Shown piece after piece: positions 8,499 to 18,334 of a stretch of 64,000 nucleotides of DNA; the stretch's first letter is position 1; every line of letters begins with the position of its first letter. Origin of the DNA: Schaalia sp. 19OD2882 (GTDB lineage: Bacteria; Actinomycetota; Actinomycetes; Actinomycetales; Actinomycetaceae); assembly GCF_018986735.1 (NCBI RefSeq), contig NZ_CP065521.1, forward strand, positions 620,001 through 684,000, given 5' to 3'. Below the pieces are notes generated by a model, which worked only from the letters and a program-made list of their open reading frames with translations, did not search any database and was not told the origin of the DNA. The position numbers and the translations under genes are program-made.

Positions 8499-10355
8499 AT
8501 GAGGCGAATGAGCGCCCATGAACCGACCGATCAGCAGGTCGTGTTGGTCCCCATGCCGCAGCCGGTCCCATGGCCCTTCGCTGACCTTCCGCGCTCGATC
8601 CCCGACATCCACGGAGGCCCGAAGGCTGCTGTTCGCGCCTTGGCGTGGCCGGTCGGACCGGTGCTCGCGCTGGCCTGCCTCCTCCAGATCCCGTTGACCG
8701 CAGGTTCGACCCTGGTCCCCCTGTTCACCGGACGCGCCCTGGACGCACTCGGCACGGGCGGACCCGAAGCAGCCGTGCCCGACCTGCTGTGGCTCACCGC
8801 CTCCGTGGTCATGCTGGTCATCGGATGGGCTCTGTTCGAGGTCTTCGAATCGAACTCATGGGACCGCTCCATGATGTCACTGGCCCGTTCTCTTGGCCGC
8901 AGCCTGTCCCTACGCGGCCGCGAGATCCGCCGACGCATCTCACCCGGAGACGTCGTCACCGCCGTCGACCACGACACCACGGTCGTCGGAACGCTGGCCG
9001 CCTGGATCCCGAATGCCCTGGGCGCCATGGTGACCGTGCTGGTCGTGGGCGCGCTGATGGTGGTGCGCAGCTGGTCCTTGGGTCTGATGGTCCTTGTCGG
9101 ACTACCACTGCTGCTGGTCATCACGACGGTGCTGGCTCCTGCCCTCGAAGGACGTCAGAGCCGTGCGCGCGACGCGGACGGCGAATTGAGCACCATCACC
9201 ACGGACGCCGTCGCCGGCCTTCGCGTCCTGCGGGGCGTGGGCGGCGAGGGCGCATTCGTCGACGCCTACCGCAGCCGCTCACACGCGGTGCGCGACCAGT
9301 CGATCAGGGCCGCCCGCATCAGTGCCCTGATCAGCGCCATCAGCCAGAGCGGACCGCTGCTCATCAACGGGGCAGTGATCCTGCACGGCGCCCAACTTGT
9401 GGCCGCAGGCGCCATCACCGGCGGCGACCTGGTCGCCTTCGTCGCCTGGATGAACGCCCTCGTCTCCCCCATGCGCACCGTGACCCAGACGGTCAAGACC
9501 TACGTGAAGGCGCGGGTGTCGATGCGCAAGATCAGCGCGATCGTCGAAGCGGGCGGCCCGGTTGCCGCCCTCGCCCTCGACGAGCGGGACCCCGCCCTTG
9601 TCGAGTCGGACACCGCCAACGAAACCGTGCGCGACTGGAAGGACGTCACCCTCGTCGACGGGATCAGCTCCTTCGCCCCCACGCCCGGGCTGCTCACCGG
9701 ACTGGTCGCCCCCACACCGGAGGCAGGCGCGCAAGTCCTGTCCCGCTTCGTGGGGGACCAAGCAGGGGCCGCCGCCAACGGCATCCCCGTGCAGGACATT
9801 GACGAGGGCGAAGTGCGTCGGCACATCCACTTGCTGGCCTCGGCCGGACACCTGTTCGAAGGGACTCTGCGCGACAACCTGCTGGGCGCTGCGGCCCCCG
9901 TCCCCCCGCCGCGCCGCGTCCACGACGTGGTGCCCATCGAAGTCCGCGACCCTTCGAAGGTCGGAGCCCCCGCCCCCACGCCCGAGGTCGGCGACACCCA
10001 CGTGCTGCTTGACGCCCTGAGGGCGGCTGACGCGGGCGACGCCCTCGACTCGTTGGGGGGACTTTCCGGGATGCTCACCGAGAAGGGACGCAACCTGTCC
10101 GGAGGTCAGCGTCAGCGGGTGGCCCTGGCCCGGGCGCTTGCAGCCGACCCGGATGTGCTGTTGCTGGTCGACCCCACATCCGCCCTGGATGCCCACACAG
10201 AGGCTCGCATCGGCTCCCGCCTGCCGAAGGCCCGCCGTGGACGTACGACGGTGGTGGTGACCTCCTCGCCGCTGATCCTGGAGCACTGTGACCGTGTGGT
10301 CGCTCTTGGGGCCGACGGCACAGTGGTCGCCGTGACCGAAGGAGGTCGCGGATGA
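8499..10355 (+). CDS. ABC exporter subunit A (membrane plus degenerate ATPase domain)
   Basis: A 618-residue half of a heterodimeric type IV ABC exporter. Six membrane segments span about residues 50-330, and the ATPase domain about 370-610. The ATPase lacks a Walker A lysine motif: the position reads GLVAPTPEAG. Walker B is altered to LLLVDPTSALD. The signature LSGGQRQRVALARAL is perfect. It therefore supplies the signature half of the working ATP site, while its partner supplies Walker A. It starts at ATG 8499 behind a GGGAGGGAGGGG tract (ATG 8508 is an alternative) and overlaps the partner by ATGA. Substrate unknown: drug, lipid and peptide are all possible. Confidence 0.85.
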   Translation: MRRMSAHEPTDQQVVLVPMPQPVPWPFADLPRSIPDIHGGPKAAVRALAWPVGPVLALACLLQIPLTAGSTLVPLFTGRALDALGTGGPEAAVPDLLWLTASVVMLVIGWALFEVFESNSWDRSMMSLARSLGRSLSLRGREIRRRISPGDVVTAVDHDTTVVGTLAAWIPNALGAMVTVLVVGALMVVRSWSLGLMVLVGLPLLLVITTVLAPALEGRQSRARDADGELSTITTDAVAGLRVLRGVGGEGAFVDAYRSRSHAVRDQSIRAARISALISAISQSGPLLINGAVILHGAQLVAAGAITGGDLVAFVAWMNALVSPMRTVTQTVKTYVKARVSMRKISAIVEAGGPVAALALDERDPALVESDTANETVRDWKDVTLVDGISSFAPTPGLLTGLVAPTPEAGAQVLSRFVGDQAGAAANGIPVQDIDEGEVRRHIHLLASAGHLFEGTLRDNLLGAAAPVPPPRRVHDVVPIEVRDPSKVGAPAPTPEVGDTHVLLDALRAADAGDALDSLGGLSGMLTEKGRNLSGGQRQRVALARALAADPDVLLLVDPTSALDAHTEARIGSRLPKARRGRTTVVVTSSPLILEHCDRVVALGADGTVVAVTEGGRG

Positions 10356-12091
10356 GGCTGCCCATCGCCGACGACCGGACGGTTCGCGCCTACCTGGTCG
10401 GCCTGTTCAGTGCCAACAGGGGCAGTGTGGCCCTGGTGGTCGTCCTGCAATTGTTGGCCTCCGGGGCGCTGGCCTTGCTGCCCGTCATCATCGGCCAAGT
10501 GGTCGACGGGGCACTGGCCGGGACCCTGTCCGCCTCCTCCGATGCCGCGCGGATCATTGCGTTGGTTCTGACGCTGGTGGCGGTCTCGGTGGTGGCGGGC
10601 TGGTTGTCGGAGTACAAGGCCATGGCGTTGGGTGAGCACGTGTTCGCCCAGATGAGGGAGCGTCTGGTGGCTTCGGCGATGGCGCTGCCCCTGTCCGTGG
10701 TCGAGGAGGCGGGAACCGGCGACCTGCTGGGGCGCACCACTCATGACGTGCCGGCGTTGGACTTCCTGGTCAAACGTGGCACATACCGGATCCTGTACTT
10801 GGTGGTGACGGGGGCCACCAGCATCATCACCTCGCTGGTGGTGGCACCCGAACTGGGGTGGATGCTCGTGGCCCAAGTGCTGCTGGCCTGGCCGATCATC
10901 GTCTGGTACCTGCGTCGCACGGTGCCCGTCTACCGGTCGAGTTCTGCGCGTTTTGCCCGCCTGTCGGGCATTGTCGCGGAGTCGATCGACGGTGCCGAGT
11001 CGGTGCGAGCCCTGGGGATGGGGCGCGTGCGGATGGGGCACCTGTTGTCCCTGGTGGACGAGATCTGGCGCATGGAGTCATACGGGGCGTGGGCACGAAT
11101 GTTCATGGCCGGCATGCTCATGACCGCCCTGCACGGGGCGACAGTCGCGGCGATCGCCCTGGGCGCTTTGCAGGTGGGCGCCGGGTGGACCAGTGTGGGT
11201 GCCGTCTCGACGGTGGTTCTGCTGTCCGCAGGCCTGGTCGACGCCGTGTCCGAGGCCACGTACTGGACCAGCGAGTTCCAGACGGGCTGGGTGTCGCTGG
11301 GGCGCATTGCCGGCGTGGAACTGGTCGAGCGCGACCGTTCGGCCTCGGGCCGGACGCCGGCTGACTCCCACATGCGGGCACGCAGCGTCGGATACGCCTA
11401 CCGGGACGGACACCCGGTGCTCCACGAGGTCGACCTGGACCTGGTGGCGGGGGAGACCTTGGCGATCGTCGGCCCTTCGGGTGCGGGAAAGTCCACGCTG
11501 GGGCGTCTGATTGCGGGGATTCACCCGCCCTCGTCGGGCTCGGTCGAGGTCGGGGGTGTGCCGCTGGTCGACTTGGACGAGACCGCCCTGCGTAGCGAGG
11601 TCGCCCTGGTCACCCAGGAACATCACGTGTTCGTCGGGTCGATCGCCGACAACCTGCGGATCGCCCGCGCGGATGCCTCTGACCAGGAAGTGCTCGCGGC
11701 TCTGGAGTCGGTGGGAGCCGGGGAGTGGGTCGCCGCCCTTGACGAGGGCGCGACCACGAAGGTCGGCTCCGACGGCCTGGAGCTCAGCCCGTCGCAGGCG
11801 CAACAACTGGCGCTGGCGCGACTGCTGCTCTTGGACCCGCACACGGTGGTGTTGGACGAGGCGACCTCGTTGATGGATCCGACGGCGGCGCGAACGGTGG
11901 AGGCCTCGCTGGGCCGGGCGTTGGAAGGGCGGACGGTCGTGGCAATCGCGCACCGGCTGCACACGGCGCATGATGCGGACCGGATCGCCGTCATGTTGGA
12001 GGGGCGGATCGTGGAGCTGGGCACACACGATGAACTGGTGGCCCTGGGCGGCGAGTACGCGTCCCTGTGGAACACGTGGAATCGGCGCTGA
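10352..12091 (+). CDS. ABC exporter subunit B (membrane plus ATPase domain with degenerate signature)
   Basis: The 579-residue partner of the preceding gene. Six membrane segments lie in about residues 15-300 and the ATPase domain in about 340-575. Walker A (GPSGAGKSTLGRL) and Walker B (VVLDEATSLMD) are intact, as is the H-loop IAHRLHT. The signature is degenerate: LSPSQAQQ in place of LSGGQ. The defects mirror those of subunit A, so the dimer should have one hydrolytic and one non-hydrolytic site, as in TM287/288-type exporters (family knowledge). It overlaps subunit A by 4 bp, implying coupled translation. Confidence 0.88.
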   Translation: MRLPIADDRTVRAYLVGLFSANRGSVALVVVLQLLASGALALLPVIIGQVVDGALAGTLSASSDAARIIALVLTLVAVSVVAGWLSEYKAMALGEHVFAQMRERLVASAMALPLSVVEEAGTGDLLGRTTHDVPALDFLVKRGTYRILYLVVTGATSIITSLVVAPELGWMLVAQVLLAWPIIVWYLRRTVPVYRSSSARFARLSGIVAESIDGAESVRALGMGRVRMGHLLSLVDEIWRMESYGAWARMFMAGMLMTALHGATVAAIALGALQVGAGWTSVGAVSTVVLLSAGLVDAVSEATYWTSEFQTGWVSLGRIAGVELVERDRSASGRTPADSHMRARSVGYAYRDGHPVLHEVDLDLVAGETLAIVGPSGAGKSTLGRLIAGIHPPSSGSVEVGGVPLVDLDETALRSEVALVTQEHHVFVGSIADNLRIARADASDQEVLAALESVGAGEWVAALDEGATTKVGSDGLELSPSQAQQLALARLLLLDPHTVVLDEATSLMDPTAARTVEASLGRALEGRTVVAIAHRLHTAHDADRIAVMLEGRIVELGTHDELVALGGEYASLWNTWNRR

Positions 12092-12286
12092 CATTGCGAT
12101 TCGGATGCCTTGGGGAAGTGCGGTGCCTTGGGACACCGGCGGGCCGAGCGTCACCGAGACATGATCGCCATCACTTCATTGGTGGGCTGCAGTCCGCCCC
12201 CCTCGTCAGAGATCGGTGGTCTCAAGCCACCAATGCACAACTTCCAGAGGCTTGGTACCTCGACCCCTTCGCTCGACCTTCCCCAC

Positions 12287-12994
12287 TCACTCGGTGGGCA
12301 GTCCGAGTCTTTGGCGGGCTTGTTCCAGTGTGTAGGAGCACTTCGCCGTGGCCGTGAGATCATTGCTGGCAATCCAGTAGGGCCCGGTGTAGAAGTCCTC
12401 CTCCCACGGGCGAAGCCCCACCGCAGCCGCGTAGTCGACCAACATCTGCTGGGTCAAACGCTCGCTCTTGCGCCGACGCCGGTAAGCGGCCTCGTCCTCG
12501 AAAGACTGCACAGGCCCACCGGCCTCGAAATACCAATGACCGGGAGTGTTCTCGATCAGATCCACCGACCGCACGAACCCCAAAAACTCCTCAGGCCCCA
12601 GCACACGGAACTGGCACCCTCCGAGCTGACCCGGCGCCTCCTTCTTCGGACGAATCGAGCAGAAGAAATAGCCCCGAGTCTTCATGATCGTGCCGGCAAG
12701 CATCGCAGTCCTATCGCCCACGCCCTGCCCGAGAGCATGGGCGTCGAAGATGGCCGTCCACCCCGGCGCCCGGGTCGGGGCCAACAAGATCCGAGGACGA
12801 TAGCCAATGGTCAACGGCTGCAACTGGAGAAGACACTGCTCCAGGCTGCCCGACACCGGAGCAACCCTGCCCTTTGCCAACGTGGGCAGACGATCAATGA
12901 ACCCCTGCAACGCCAACGCAACCTCACCAGCAGGCGCATTGAGGAACCCAATCGCACACGTCAACGGCTCCAACCTACCCCCGAAGAGCACCAT
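12287..12994 (-). CDS. Hypothetical protein, unrecognised
   Basis: A soluble-looking 235-residue protein with no signal peptide or membrane segment. I recognise no family. It is rich in aromatic and charged residues, with a run ending PGHWYFEAGGPV and a basic patch AAYRRRRKSERL near residue 190. It starts with MVLFGGRLEPL at the ATG 12992-12994, behind GGAAGGGAG. A GTG 30 bp upstream in the same frame is less likely. The region is less GC-rich than its neighbours, which hints at acquisition from elsewhere. It lies alone between the ABC exporter (convergent) and guaA (same strand, about 280 bp upstream). Confidence 0.65.
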   Translation of the reverse strand: MVLFGGRLEPLTCAIGFLNAPAGEVALALQGFIDRLPTLAKGRVAPVSGSLEQCLLQLQPLTIGYRPRILLAPTRAPGWTAIFDAHALGQGVGDRTAMLAGTIMKTRGYFFCSIRPKKEAPGQLGGCQFRVLGPEEFLGFVRSVDLIENTPGHWYFEAGGPVQSFEDEAAYRRRRKSERLTQQMLVDYAAAVGLRPWEEDFYTGPYWIASNDLTATAKCSYTLEQARQRLGLPTE

Positions 12995-13270
12995 ACTGTT
13001 CTCCCTTCCTGGTCGACGATCCACGAATGCACGATCGTGTCCGGGTGGTCATGTTGCCGTGGTCGCAGTGTTAACCGGATCATTGCACGACCCCTGTGCG
13101 GGAGGAATCCCAATCGCCTGAACCGCAGGAACCTTCAATCCGGACGCTCCAGGCAGTCCCACGCCACGCTTTCCCCGCCGGCGGTGACCCCTGGTGGCAC
13201 AACGCGAGCCCTTACCGGGACCCGACTCCACGGCCTGCGCCGCTCTCGCCCCCGTGACAGGGCCGCAGTT

Positions 13271-14842
13271 TCACTCCCACTCGATCGTTGCCGGCGGCTT
13301 CGACGTGACGTCCAGGACCACGCGGTTGACTTCCGGCACGGTGTTGGTGATCCGTGTCGAGATCCGGGCCAGTACGTCGTAGGGCAGGCGCGTCCAGTCG
13401 GCTGTCATCGCGTCCTCGGATGACACGGGCCGCAGGACGATCGGGTGCCCGTACGTGCGCCCGTCGCCTTGGACGCCGACCGAACGCACGTCGGCCAGCA
13501 GCACCACCGGGCACTGCCAGATCTCGGAGTCCAGGCCGGCCGCAGTGAGTTCCTCGCGGGCAATCAGGTCTGCCGCCCGCAGCACGTCCAGACGTTCCTC
13601 GGTGACCTCGCCGATGATGCGGATGCCCAGGCCCGGTCCGGGGAAGGGCTGGCGATTGACCAAGTATTCGGGCAATCCCAGTTCGCGTCCAACTGCACGG
13701 ACCTCGTCCTTGAACAGGGTGCGCAGCGGCTCAACCAATTCGAAGGTCATGTCCTCGGGCAGGCCACCGACATTGTGGTGGCTCTTGATGTTGGCCGCAC
13801 CCTCGCCGCCGCCAGATTCGACAACATCCGGGTACAGGGTCCCCTGGACCAGGAACTTCACCTCCCCGCCTTCGGCGCCCACCTGCTCGATGACCTGCTT
13901 CTGTGCGGACTCGAAGGAACGGATGAATTCGCGGCCGATGATCTTGCGCTTGGCCTCGGGTTCGGTGACGCCCGCCAAGGCGGAGAGGAAACGCTGCGAC
14001 TCGTCGCAGGTGATGACGCGGATGCCCATCCCGCGCGCGTAGTCGCCCTCGACCTGTTCGCGCTCTCCGGCGCGCAACAGGCCGTGGTCGATGAAGAAGC
14101 AGGTCAGTTGGTCGCCGACGGCCTTGTGCACCAGTGCGGCCGCCACAGAGGAGTCCACTCCGCCCGACAGTGCGCAGATGACTTGCGCGTCGCCGACCTG
14201 GGCGCGGATGGCTGCGACCTGCTCGTCGACGATGGAGCTGGCGGTCCACGTGGGTTCAAGGCCGGCGCCCTCGTACAGGAAGTTCTTCAGCGCCGCCTGG
14301 CCGTGCGCCGAGTGCAGGACCTCGGGGTGCCATTGCAGGCCGAAGAGACGCCGTGAGCGGTCCTCGAAGGCGGCCACTGGCGTTTGCGCGGTCGATGCGG
14401 TCACAGCGAATCCGGCGGGGGCGGCTTGGACGGCGTCGCCATGGCTCATCCACACGACCTGGTTGGCGGGGGTCCCACCGAAGAGGCACGAGTCCGCGGC
14501 AACCGTGGCGTCGGTGTGCCCGTACTCGCGGGTGCCCGTGCGCCCGACAGCCCCGCCAAGGGCCTGGGCCATGGTCTGGAAGCCGTAGCAGATTCCCAGA
14601 ACCGGCACGCCCGCCTCGAAGATCGACGGGTCGATGGAGGGGGCGCCGTCCTCGTAGACGGAGGAAGGGCCGCCGGAAAGGATGATCGCCGCCGGATCCT
14701 TCGCCAGCACGTCGGCGACGGGCATGGTGTGCGGGACGATCTCGGAGTAGACGGAGGCTTCGCGTACGCGCCGGGCGATCAGCTGGGCGTACTGGGCTCC
14801 GAAGTCGACGACGAGGACGGGACGGGGCGCAATCTGGGTCAC
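13271..14842 (-). CDS. guaA: GMP synthase (glutamine-hydrolysing) GuaA
   Basis: Converts XMP to GMP using glutamine and ATP. The 523 residues fit the family. The glutaminase domain has the nucleophile in GICYGF and the HPEV triad partner (QWHPEVLHS). The ATP pyrophosphatase domain has the P-loop [12 protein letters not shown]. The C-terminal dimer domain has the XMP segment [13 protein letters not shown] and ends KPPATIEWE, the universal GuaA tail. The start is GTG 14840-14842: the -10 box TACGAT lies 6 nt before it, so the mRNA is probably leaderless. It diverges from the unknown gene at 14907, which has the same promoter geometry. Confidence 0.96.
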   Translation of the reverse strand: MTQIAPRPVLVVDFGAQYAQLIARRVREASVYSEIVPHTMPVADVLAKDPAAIILSGGPSSVYEDGAPSIDPSIFEAGVPVLGICYGFQTMAQALGGAVGRTGTREYGHTDATVAADSCLFGGTPANQVVWMSHGDAVQAAPAGFAVTASTAQTPVAAFEDRSRRLFGLQWHPEVLHSAHGQAALKNFLYEGAGLEPTWTASSIVDEQVAAIRAQVGDAQVICALSGGVDSSVAAALVHKAVGDQLTCFFIDHGLLRAGEREQVEGDYARGMGIRVITCDESQRFLSALAGVTEPEAKRKIIGREFIRSFESAQKQVIEQVGAEGGEVKFLVQGTLYPDVVESGGGEGAANIKSHHNVGGLPEDMTFELVEPLRTLFKDEVRAVGRELGLPEYLVNRQPFPGPGLGIRIIGEVTEERLDVLRAADLIAREELTAAGLDSEIWQCPVVLLADVRSVGVQGDGRTYGHPIVLRPVSSEDAMTADWTRLPYDVLARISTRITNTVPEVNRVVLDVTSKPPATIEWE

Positions 14843-14848
14843 GTGCCA

Positions 14849-14854
14849 ATCGTA
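14849..14854 (-). promoter_or_regulatory. -10 box for leaderless guaA
   Basis: TACGAT on the minus strand, 6 nt before the GTG start, with no Shine-Dalgarno between. Confidence 0.6.
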
Positions 14855-14894
14855 CCTGCGCCGGAACTCGGCCCCGACGTTGGCGCGGGTGGGG

Positions 14895-14900
14895 GACAAT
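14895..14900 (+). promoter_or_regulatory. -10 box for leaderless gene at 14907
   Basis: GACAAT, then 6 nt, then ATG. It is 40 bp from the guaA -10 box, forming a compact divergent promoter pair. Confidence 0.55.
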
Positions 14901-14906
14901 GCGTCC

Positions 14907-16319
14907 ATGAGTTCTGCGCGTCCCTCGGATTCCTTGCGGTCCCAGTGGACGAAGTTCGCCATGCACGGTGCGGGCAAACGCGCCCCCGATGGGCGCAAAC
15001 TCACCGGCGAGGAACTGCGGGCCCTGGACGTGGTCGCGCGGATCAACGCCCCGCTGCTTGCCGCCACCCGGGCCGCCGCCGACGCCGCAAAGTCCCCGGA
15101 CGTCGGGTGGGTGCTGGGCCAGTTCCTGGACCCGGTCTCGGCTGCCAGCCGTAAGGGCGTGAAGATTCCAGACGTCGACATCCTCATGCGCGCAATCGCC
15201 CGGATCGAAGACTTGGCCGCTGGGGTCGACGCGGAGGCTCCTCATGCCCGCACGGTGCCACGTCGAAAACTCCGTGAGGCGCTGGACGGATGGATCGAGG
15301 CGGCTCTGGAGCGCCGCAAGGATGCCCGGTGGAAGCAGGTCCAGGGAACTCCGGTGACATTGGCCCAGTTCCGCGCCTGGCGGGAAGCCACCGCCGAGGC
15401 GGCAGAGTCCTTGCAGGTGATTCCTCATTTGCCGGTCATTGCCGCATTCGAGCGGGCCCTGTCGATGGTGGTGGCCTGGGACGCAGTGCTGGAGCGGCGT
15501 GGGCTCCAGGGCGAACGATTCTCCCTGCGTCGCGAGGTCGTTCGCCTGCACAACTGGCCGGGTGACCAGTGGCGCGACGGGGATGATTTCGCGGCCGCCC
15601 AGAACCGCTTCCACCGGCGGCTTCGCAAGGCCCGTAAGTTGGCTGCCGACCCCGTGCGTGACCGGGTGATGGAGCGCGCCTTGTACCTGCGTGAGGGACT
15701 GCTGCTGGGCGAGGTCGAGCCGGTCGACTGGTTCCTTGCCGTGTGCCGTTTCCGTTGGGCGGTGCCCGAGGCCCTGGACGTGCGTGCGCAGATCAGCACG
15801 TGGCGTTTCGTCGAGTGGCTTGCGCGGTGGGGACGCCCGAGTCCTGCCCGCGTCCACGAAGACGTGCCCGCGTGGGTGGGTCGTGCCTTGGATCCTCGCG
15901 ACATCCCTGCGGAACTACTGACCGCCGTGTCGGGGCCGCGCATCATGATCGATCTTGACGAGGACGTGGTCACTGCCCTGCCGCCCGGGTGCAAGGTACT
16001 GCGTCTGGTCCTGTCGGCACGCGGTCCTTTGGGGCCGGACTGGACGGTGTACTGGGTGGAGTCCGAGTGGGAGGATTCGCGCCCGATCCTGGACCTGGTG
16101 GAGTCGGAGAAGTTGCATCCGGAGGTCCTTTTCGTTTCGGACGAGCGGCCCAGTGACTTGGCCGAAGTGGTCGGTCCCTTCTTGGACAGGGCTTTCCAGA
16201 TCCCGACCCATGCTTTGACTGCTCACTCCCACACCCCGGGGGTCTTGCCCATGCCCGAGTGGTTCCCCTACGGAGTCCCGGGTCGGGCCGCCGAGGAGTC
16301 TGCCAGCGCCAGGTCCTGA
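14907..16319 (+). CDS. Hypothetical protein, unrecognised, 470 residues
   Basis: A large, probably cytoplasmic protein with no signal peptide or clear membrane segment. I recognise no domain. Long stretches are Arg/Ala-rich and look helical (about residues 80-290, for example [19 protein letters not shown]). The C-terminal third looks like an alpha/beta domain ([20 protein letters not shown], then [20 protein letters not shown]). The start MSSARPSD at 14907 is chosen because GACAAT lies 6 nt upstream; an ATG at 14880 is possible. It is divergent from guaA. The sequence gives no functional clue beyond that neighbourhood. Confidence 0.7.
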   Translation: MSSARPSDSLRSQWTKFAMHGAGKRAPDGRKLTGEELRALDVVARINAPLLAATRAAADAAKSPDVGWVLGQFLDPVSAASRKGVKIPDVDILMRAIARIEDLAAGVDAEAPHARTVPRRKLREALDGWIEAALERRKDARWKQVQGTPVTLAQFRAWREATAEAAESLQVIPHLPVIAAFERALSMVVAWDAVLERRGLQGERFSLRREVVRLHNWPGDQWRDGDDFAAAQNRFHRRLRKARKLAADPVRDRVMERALYLREGLLLGEVEPVDWFLAVCRFRWAVPEALDVRAQISTWRFVEWLARWGRPSPARVHEDVPAWVGRALDPRDIPAELLTAVSGPRIMIDLDEDVVTALPPGCKVLRLVLSARGPLGPDWTVYWVESEWEDSRPILDLVESEKLHPEVLFVSDERPSDLAEVVGPFLDRAFQIPTHALTAHSHTPGVLPMPEWFPYGVPGRAAEESASARS

Positions 16320-16519
16320 GGGTTTCCGGGCCGCGGTCGCGCCCAGCAGGCTGCAGCCGTCGGCGCTCCAGGCAATCCAAGTCGCCCTCGGCCTCCGAGC
16401 CGTCACCAAGACCACCGTCACCGCCCGGTCATCCTCGGTCTCGACATGGGACTGGTGTTCCACCCCCCAGATCCTCCCGTGGAGGTCGGACCGGCCATGG
16501 CGTGGCGCGCGCCGCGAAC

Positions 16520-17221
16520 TCACCCGCGCGCAGCAGACCTTCCCGGATCGGGTGAGGGAGAACTTCCAGCCCCGCCCTCGTCAAGGAAGGAAATGACGTC
16601 GCGCAGGCTGGGCAGGACCGCCGCGGTCAAGGCCCGGTGGGCCCGGTCTGGGGTCTTCATGTCGGGCACGCACACGACGGTCATGCCGGCGGCGTGGCCG
16701 GCCTCGATGCCCATCTCTGAATCCTCCAGGACCAGACAGTTCTCCGGCGGGACGCCCAGCCGACTTGCGGCAAGCAGGAAGATCTCCGGGTCGGGTTTGC
16801 TGCGGGTGACTTCCTCGCCATGCGCGCTGGTACGGAAATGCTCCGCAATCCCATGCGCTTCAAGCATCGACCACACGCGCGTGCGCGGCGAGGAAGAGGC
16901 CACCGCCACCGCGAGGCCCTTGAGTCGCAGGTGGTCGAGCAGTTCGACGGCGCCCGGCTTCAGGGCAATCCCCTGGGTGCGCACACGCAATTCCTCGGCC
17001 TCGATCCTCTTGCACGCCTCCTCATGTGAAAGCGGCAGGTGGTAGATCCTTTGGAATGCGCTGACGATCTCCGGAATCGGGGTTCCCGCGTGGGCTGACA
17101 GGTAGTCGGCCGTCGTGAAGTCGTGCCCGTGGTCGGCCAGAAGGTTCCGGTAGATGGTGAAGAACACGGACTCCGAGTCGACCAACAGGCCGTCGAAGTC
17201 GAACAGGACTGCGGTGATCAA
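16520..17221 (-). CDS. HAD-superfamily hydrolase, beta-phosphoglucomutase-like
   Basis: A 233-residue phosphatase or phosphomutase of the subclass IA HAD fold. Motif I is FDFDGLLVDSE near the N-terminus, with the helical cap following. Motif II Ser is in VASSS, motif III Lys in RSKPDPEIF and motif IV acids in LVLEDSEMG. The substrate cannot be told from sequence; small sugar phosphates are usual for this subfamily. The start is an unusual TTG at 17219-17221, chosen because AGGAGG lies 5 nt upstream and the first conserved strand follows at once. The last 20 residues (Pro/Ser-rich) are probably disordered. Convergent with the unknown gene to its left. Confidence 0.85.
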   Translation of the reverse strand: MITAVLFDFDGLLVDSESVFFTIYRNLLADHGHDFTTADYLSAHAGTPIPEIVSAFQRIYHLPLSHEEACKRIEAEELRVRTQGIALKPGAVELLDHLRLKGLAVAVASSSPRTRVWSMLEAHGIAEHFRTSAHGEEVTRSKPDPEIFLLAASRLGVPPENCLVLEDSEMGIEAGHAAGMTVVCVPDMKTPDRAHRALTAAVLPSLRDVISFLDEGGAGSSPSPDPGRSAARG

Positions 17222-17329
17222 AGGAGCCTCCTGAAGGTGTCGCGTCGAAGCGACCCTATCAACCGCACCGACCGGCCCAACCGGCAGGCGGCGAAAACCG
17301 GTGCGGCTCCGTCGTTTTCGCTTCAAAGG

Positions 17330-17351
17330 CCACACGTGGCTTCGCGTGTGG
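17330..17351. terminator. Hairpin after the aldo/keto reductase gene
   Basis: CCACACG and CGTGTGG form a 7-bp stem with an 8-nt loop, in the 234-bp gap downstream of the reductase stop. It is a possible terminator without a T tract. I see nothing else in the gap. Confidence 0.3.
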
Positions 17352-17455
17352 TGGCGCCTTCGGGGCGTGGAAGGGCCGGAGGTGTCCTGGAGGCCATGTG
17401 CCGGAATCGGAGGAGGCACATTCGCCGTGCCACAGAGGCGGACCTCGTGCCCACC

Positions 17456-18334
17456 TCAGAACAGGTGGCCGCCTCCCAGCGCCGAGTTCTTCACGCGTTC
17501 CTCCACCAGCCACTGGATCATCCCGGGGTCGTGGTGGTCGAAGATGCGTGGGAACGCCCCGTCATCGATCGATGCGAAGGCCTGCATCTCGGCCTCGTCC
17601 AAGACGAAGTCGAAGACGTCGAAGTTTTCCACCATGCGTTCTCGACGAACGGACTTCGGGATGACGACGACGCCCTGCTGCATGAGGGCGCGCAGGGCGA
17701 CCTGACCGGCGGTCTTCCCGTGAGCCGCTCCGATCCGGGTGAGTGTCGGATGCGTGAAGATTCCTCCCCGTCCCTCGGCGAAGGGGGCCCACGCCTCGTG
17801 GATGATCTTCAAGGATGTCATCTGCTCGTGTGCCGCGGATTCCTGGCGGAAAGGATGCGTCTCGACTTGGTTGACGGCCGGCGGAATCCGTGTGAGCAGG
17901 GCGATGTCGATCAGGCGCTCGGGGTAGAAGTTCGAGACTCCGATCGCACGTACCTGTCCGGCATCGACGGCTTCTTCCAGAGCCCTGTACGCCCCGGGGT
18001 AGTCGCCGATGGGCTGGTGCAGCAGAACCAGGTCGATGTAGTCGGTTCGAAGGTCCTTGAAGCTCTGCTCGAGCGAGGCGGCCGCGCGATCGTGATTCAT
18101 GTTCGACGGCGAGATCTTCGTCGTGAGGAAAACGTCCTCACGTGCGATTCCGCTGTCGGAGACACCTTGGCCGACGCCGGCCTCGTTGCCGTAGGACTGT
18201 GCCGTGTCGATCAGGCGGTACCCCACTTCCAGGGCATCTCGCACACACCGAGCGGTCTCGTCTGGCGGGGTCTGGAACACACCGTATCCGAGCATCGGCA
18301 TCACGGCGCCCGTGTTCAAGGTGACGGTGAGCAT
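17456..18334 (-). CDS. Aldo/keto reductase
   Basis: A 292-residue NADPH-dependent carbonyl reductase of the 2,5-diketo-gluconate reductase type. The catalytic tetrad is visible: Asp and Tyr in LIDTAQSYGNE, Lys in LTTKISP and His in LLHQPIGDY. The nucleotide-binding C-terminal segment VVVIPKSVRRERMVENFDV is typical (IPKS, R). The start is ATG 18332-18334 behind AGGAGG. The physiological substrate is unknown; methylglyoxal or other reactive aldehydes are common for the family. Upstream lies the decayed region, so it stands at the border of the accessory stretch. Confidence 0.9.
   Translation of the reverse strand: MLTVTLNTGAVMPMLGYGVFQTPPDETARCVRDALEVGYRLIDTAQSYGNEAGVGQGVSDSGIAREDVFLTTKISPSNMNHDRAAASLEQSFKDLRTDYIDLVLLHQPIGDYPGAYRALEEAVDAGQVRAIGVSNFYPERLIDIALLTRIPPAVNQVETHPFRQESAAHEQMTSLKIIHEAWAPFAEGRGGIFTHPTLTRIGAAHGKTAGQVALRALMQQGVVVIPKSVRRERMVENFDVFDFVLDEAEMQAFASIDDGAFPRIFDHHDPGMIQWLVEERVKNSALGGGHLF

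Noticed and set aside
12110..13423. Plus-strand frame of 437 codons over the unknown gene and the guaA end
   Set aside because: Arg/Pro/His-rich shadow of the minus-strand genes, without a ribosome site.
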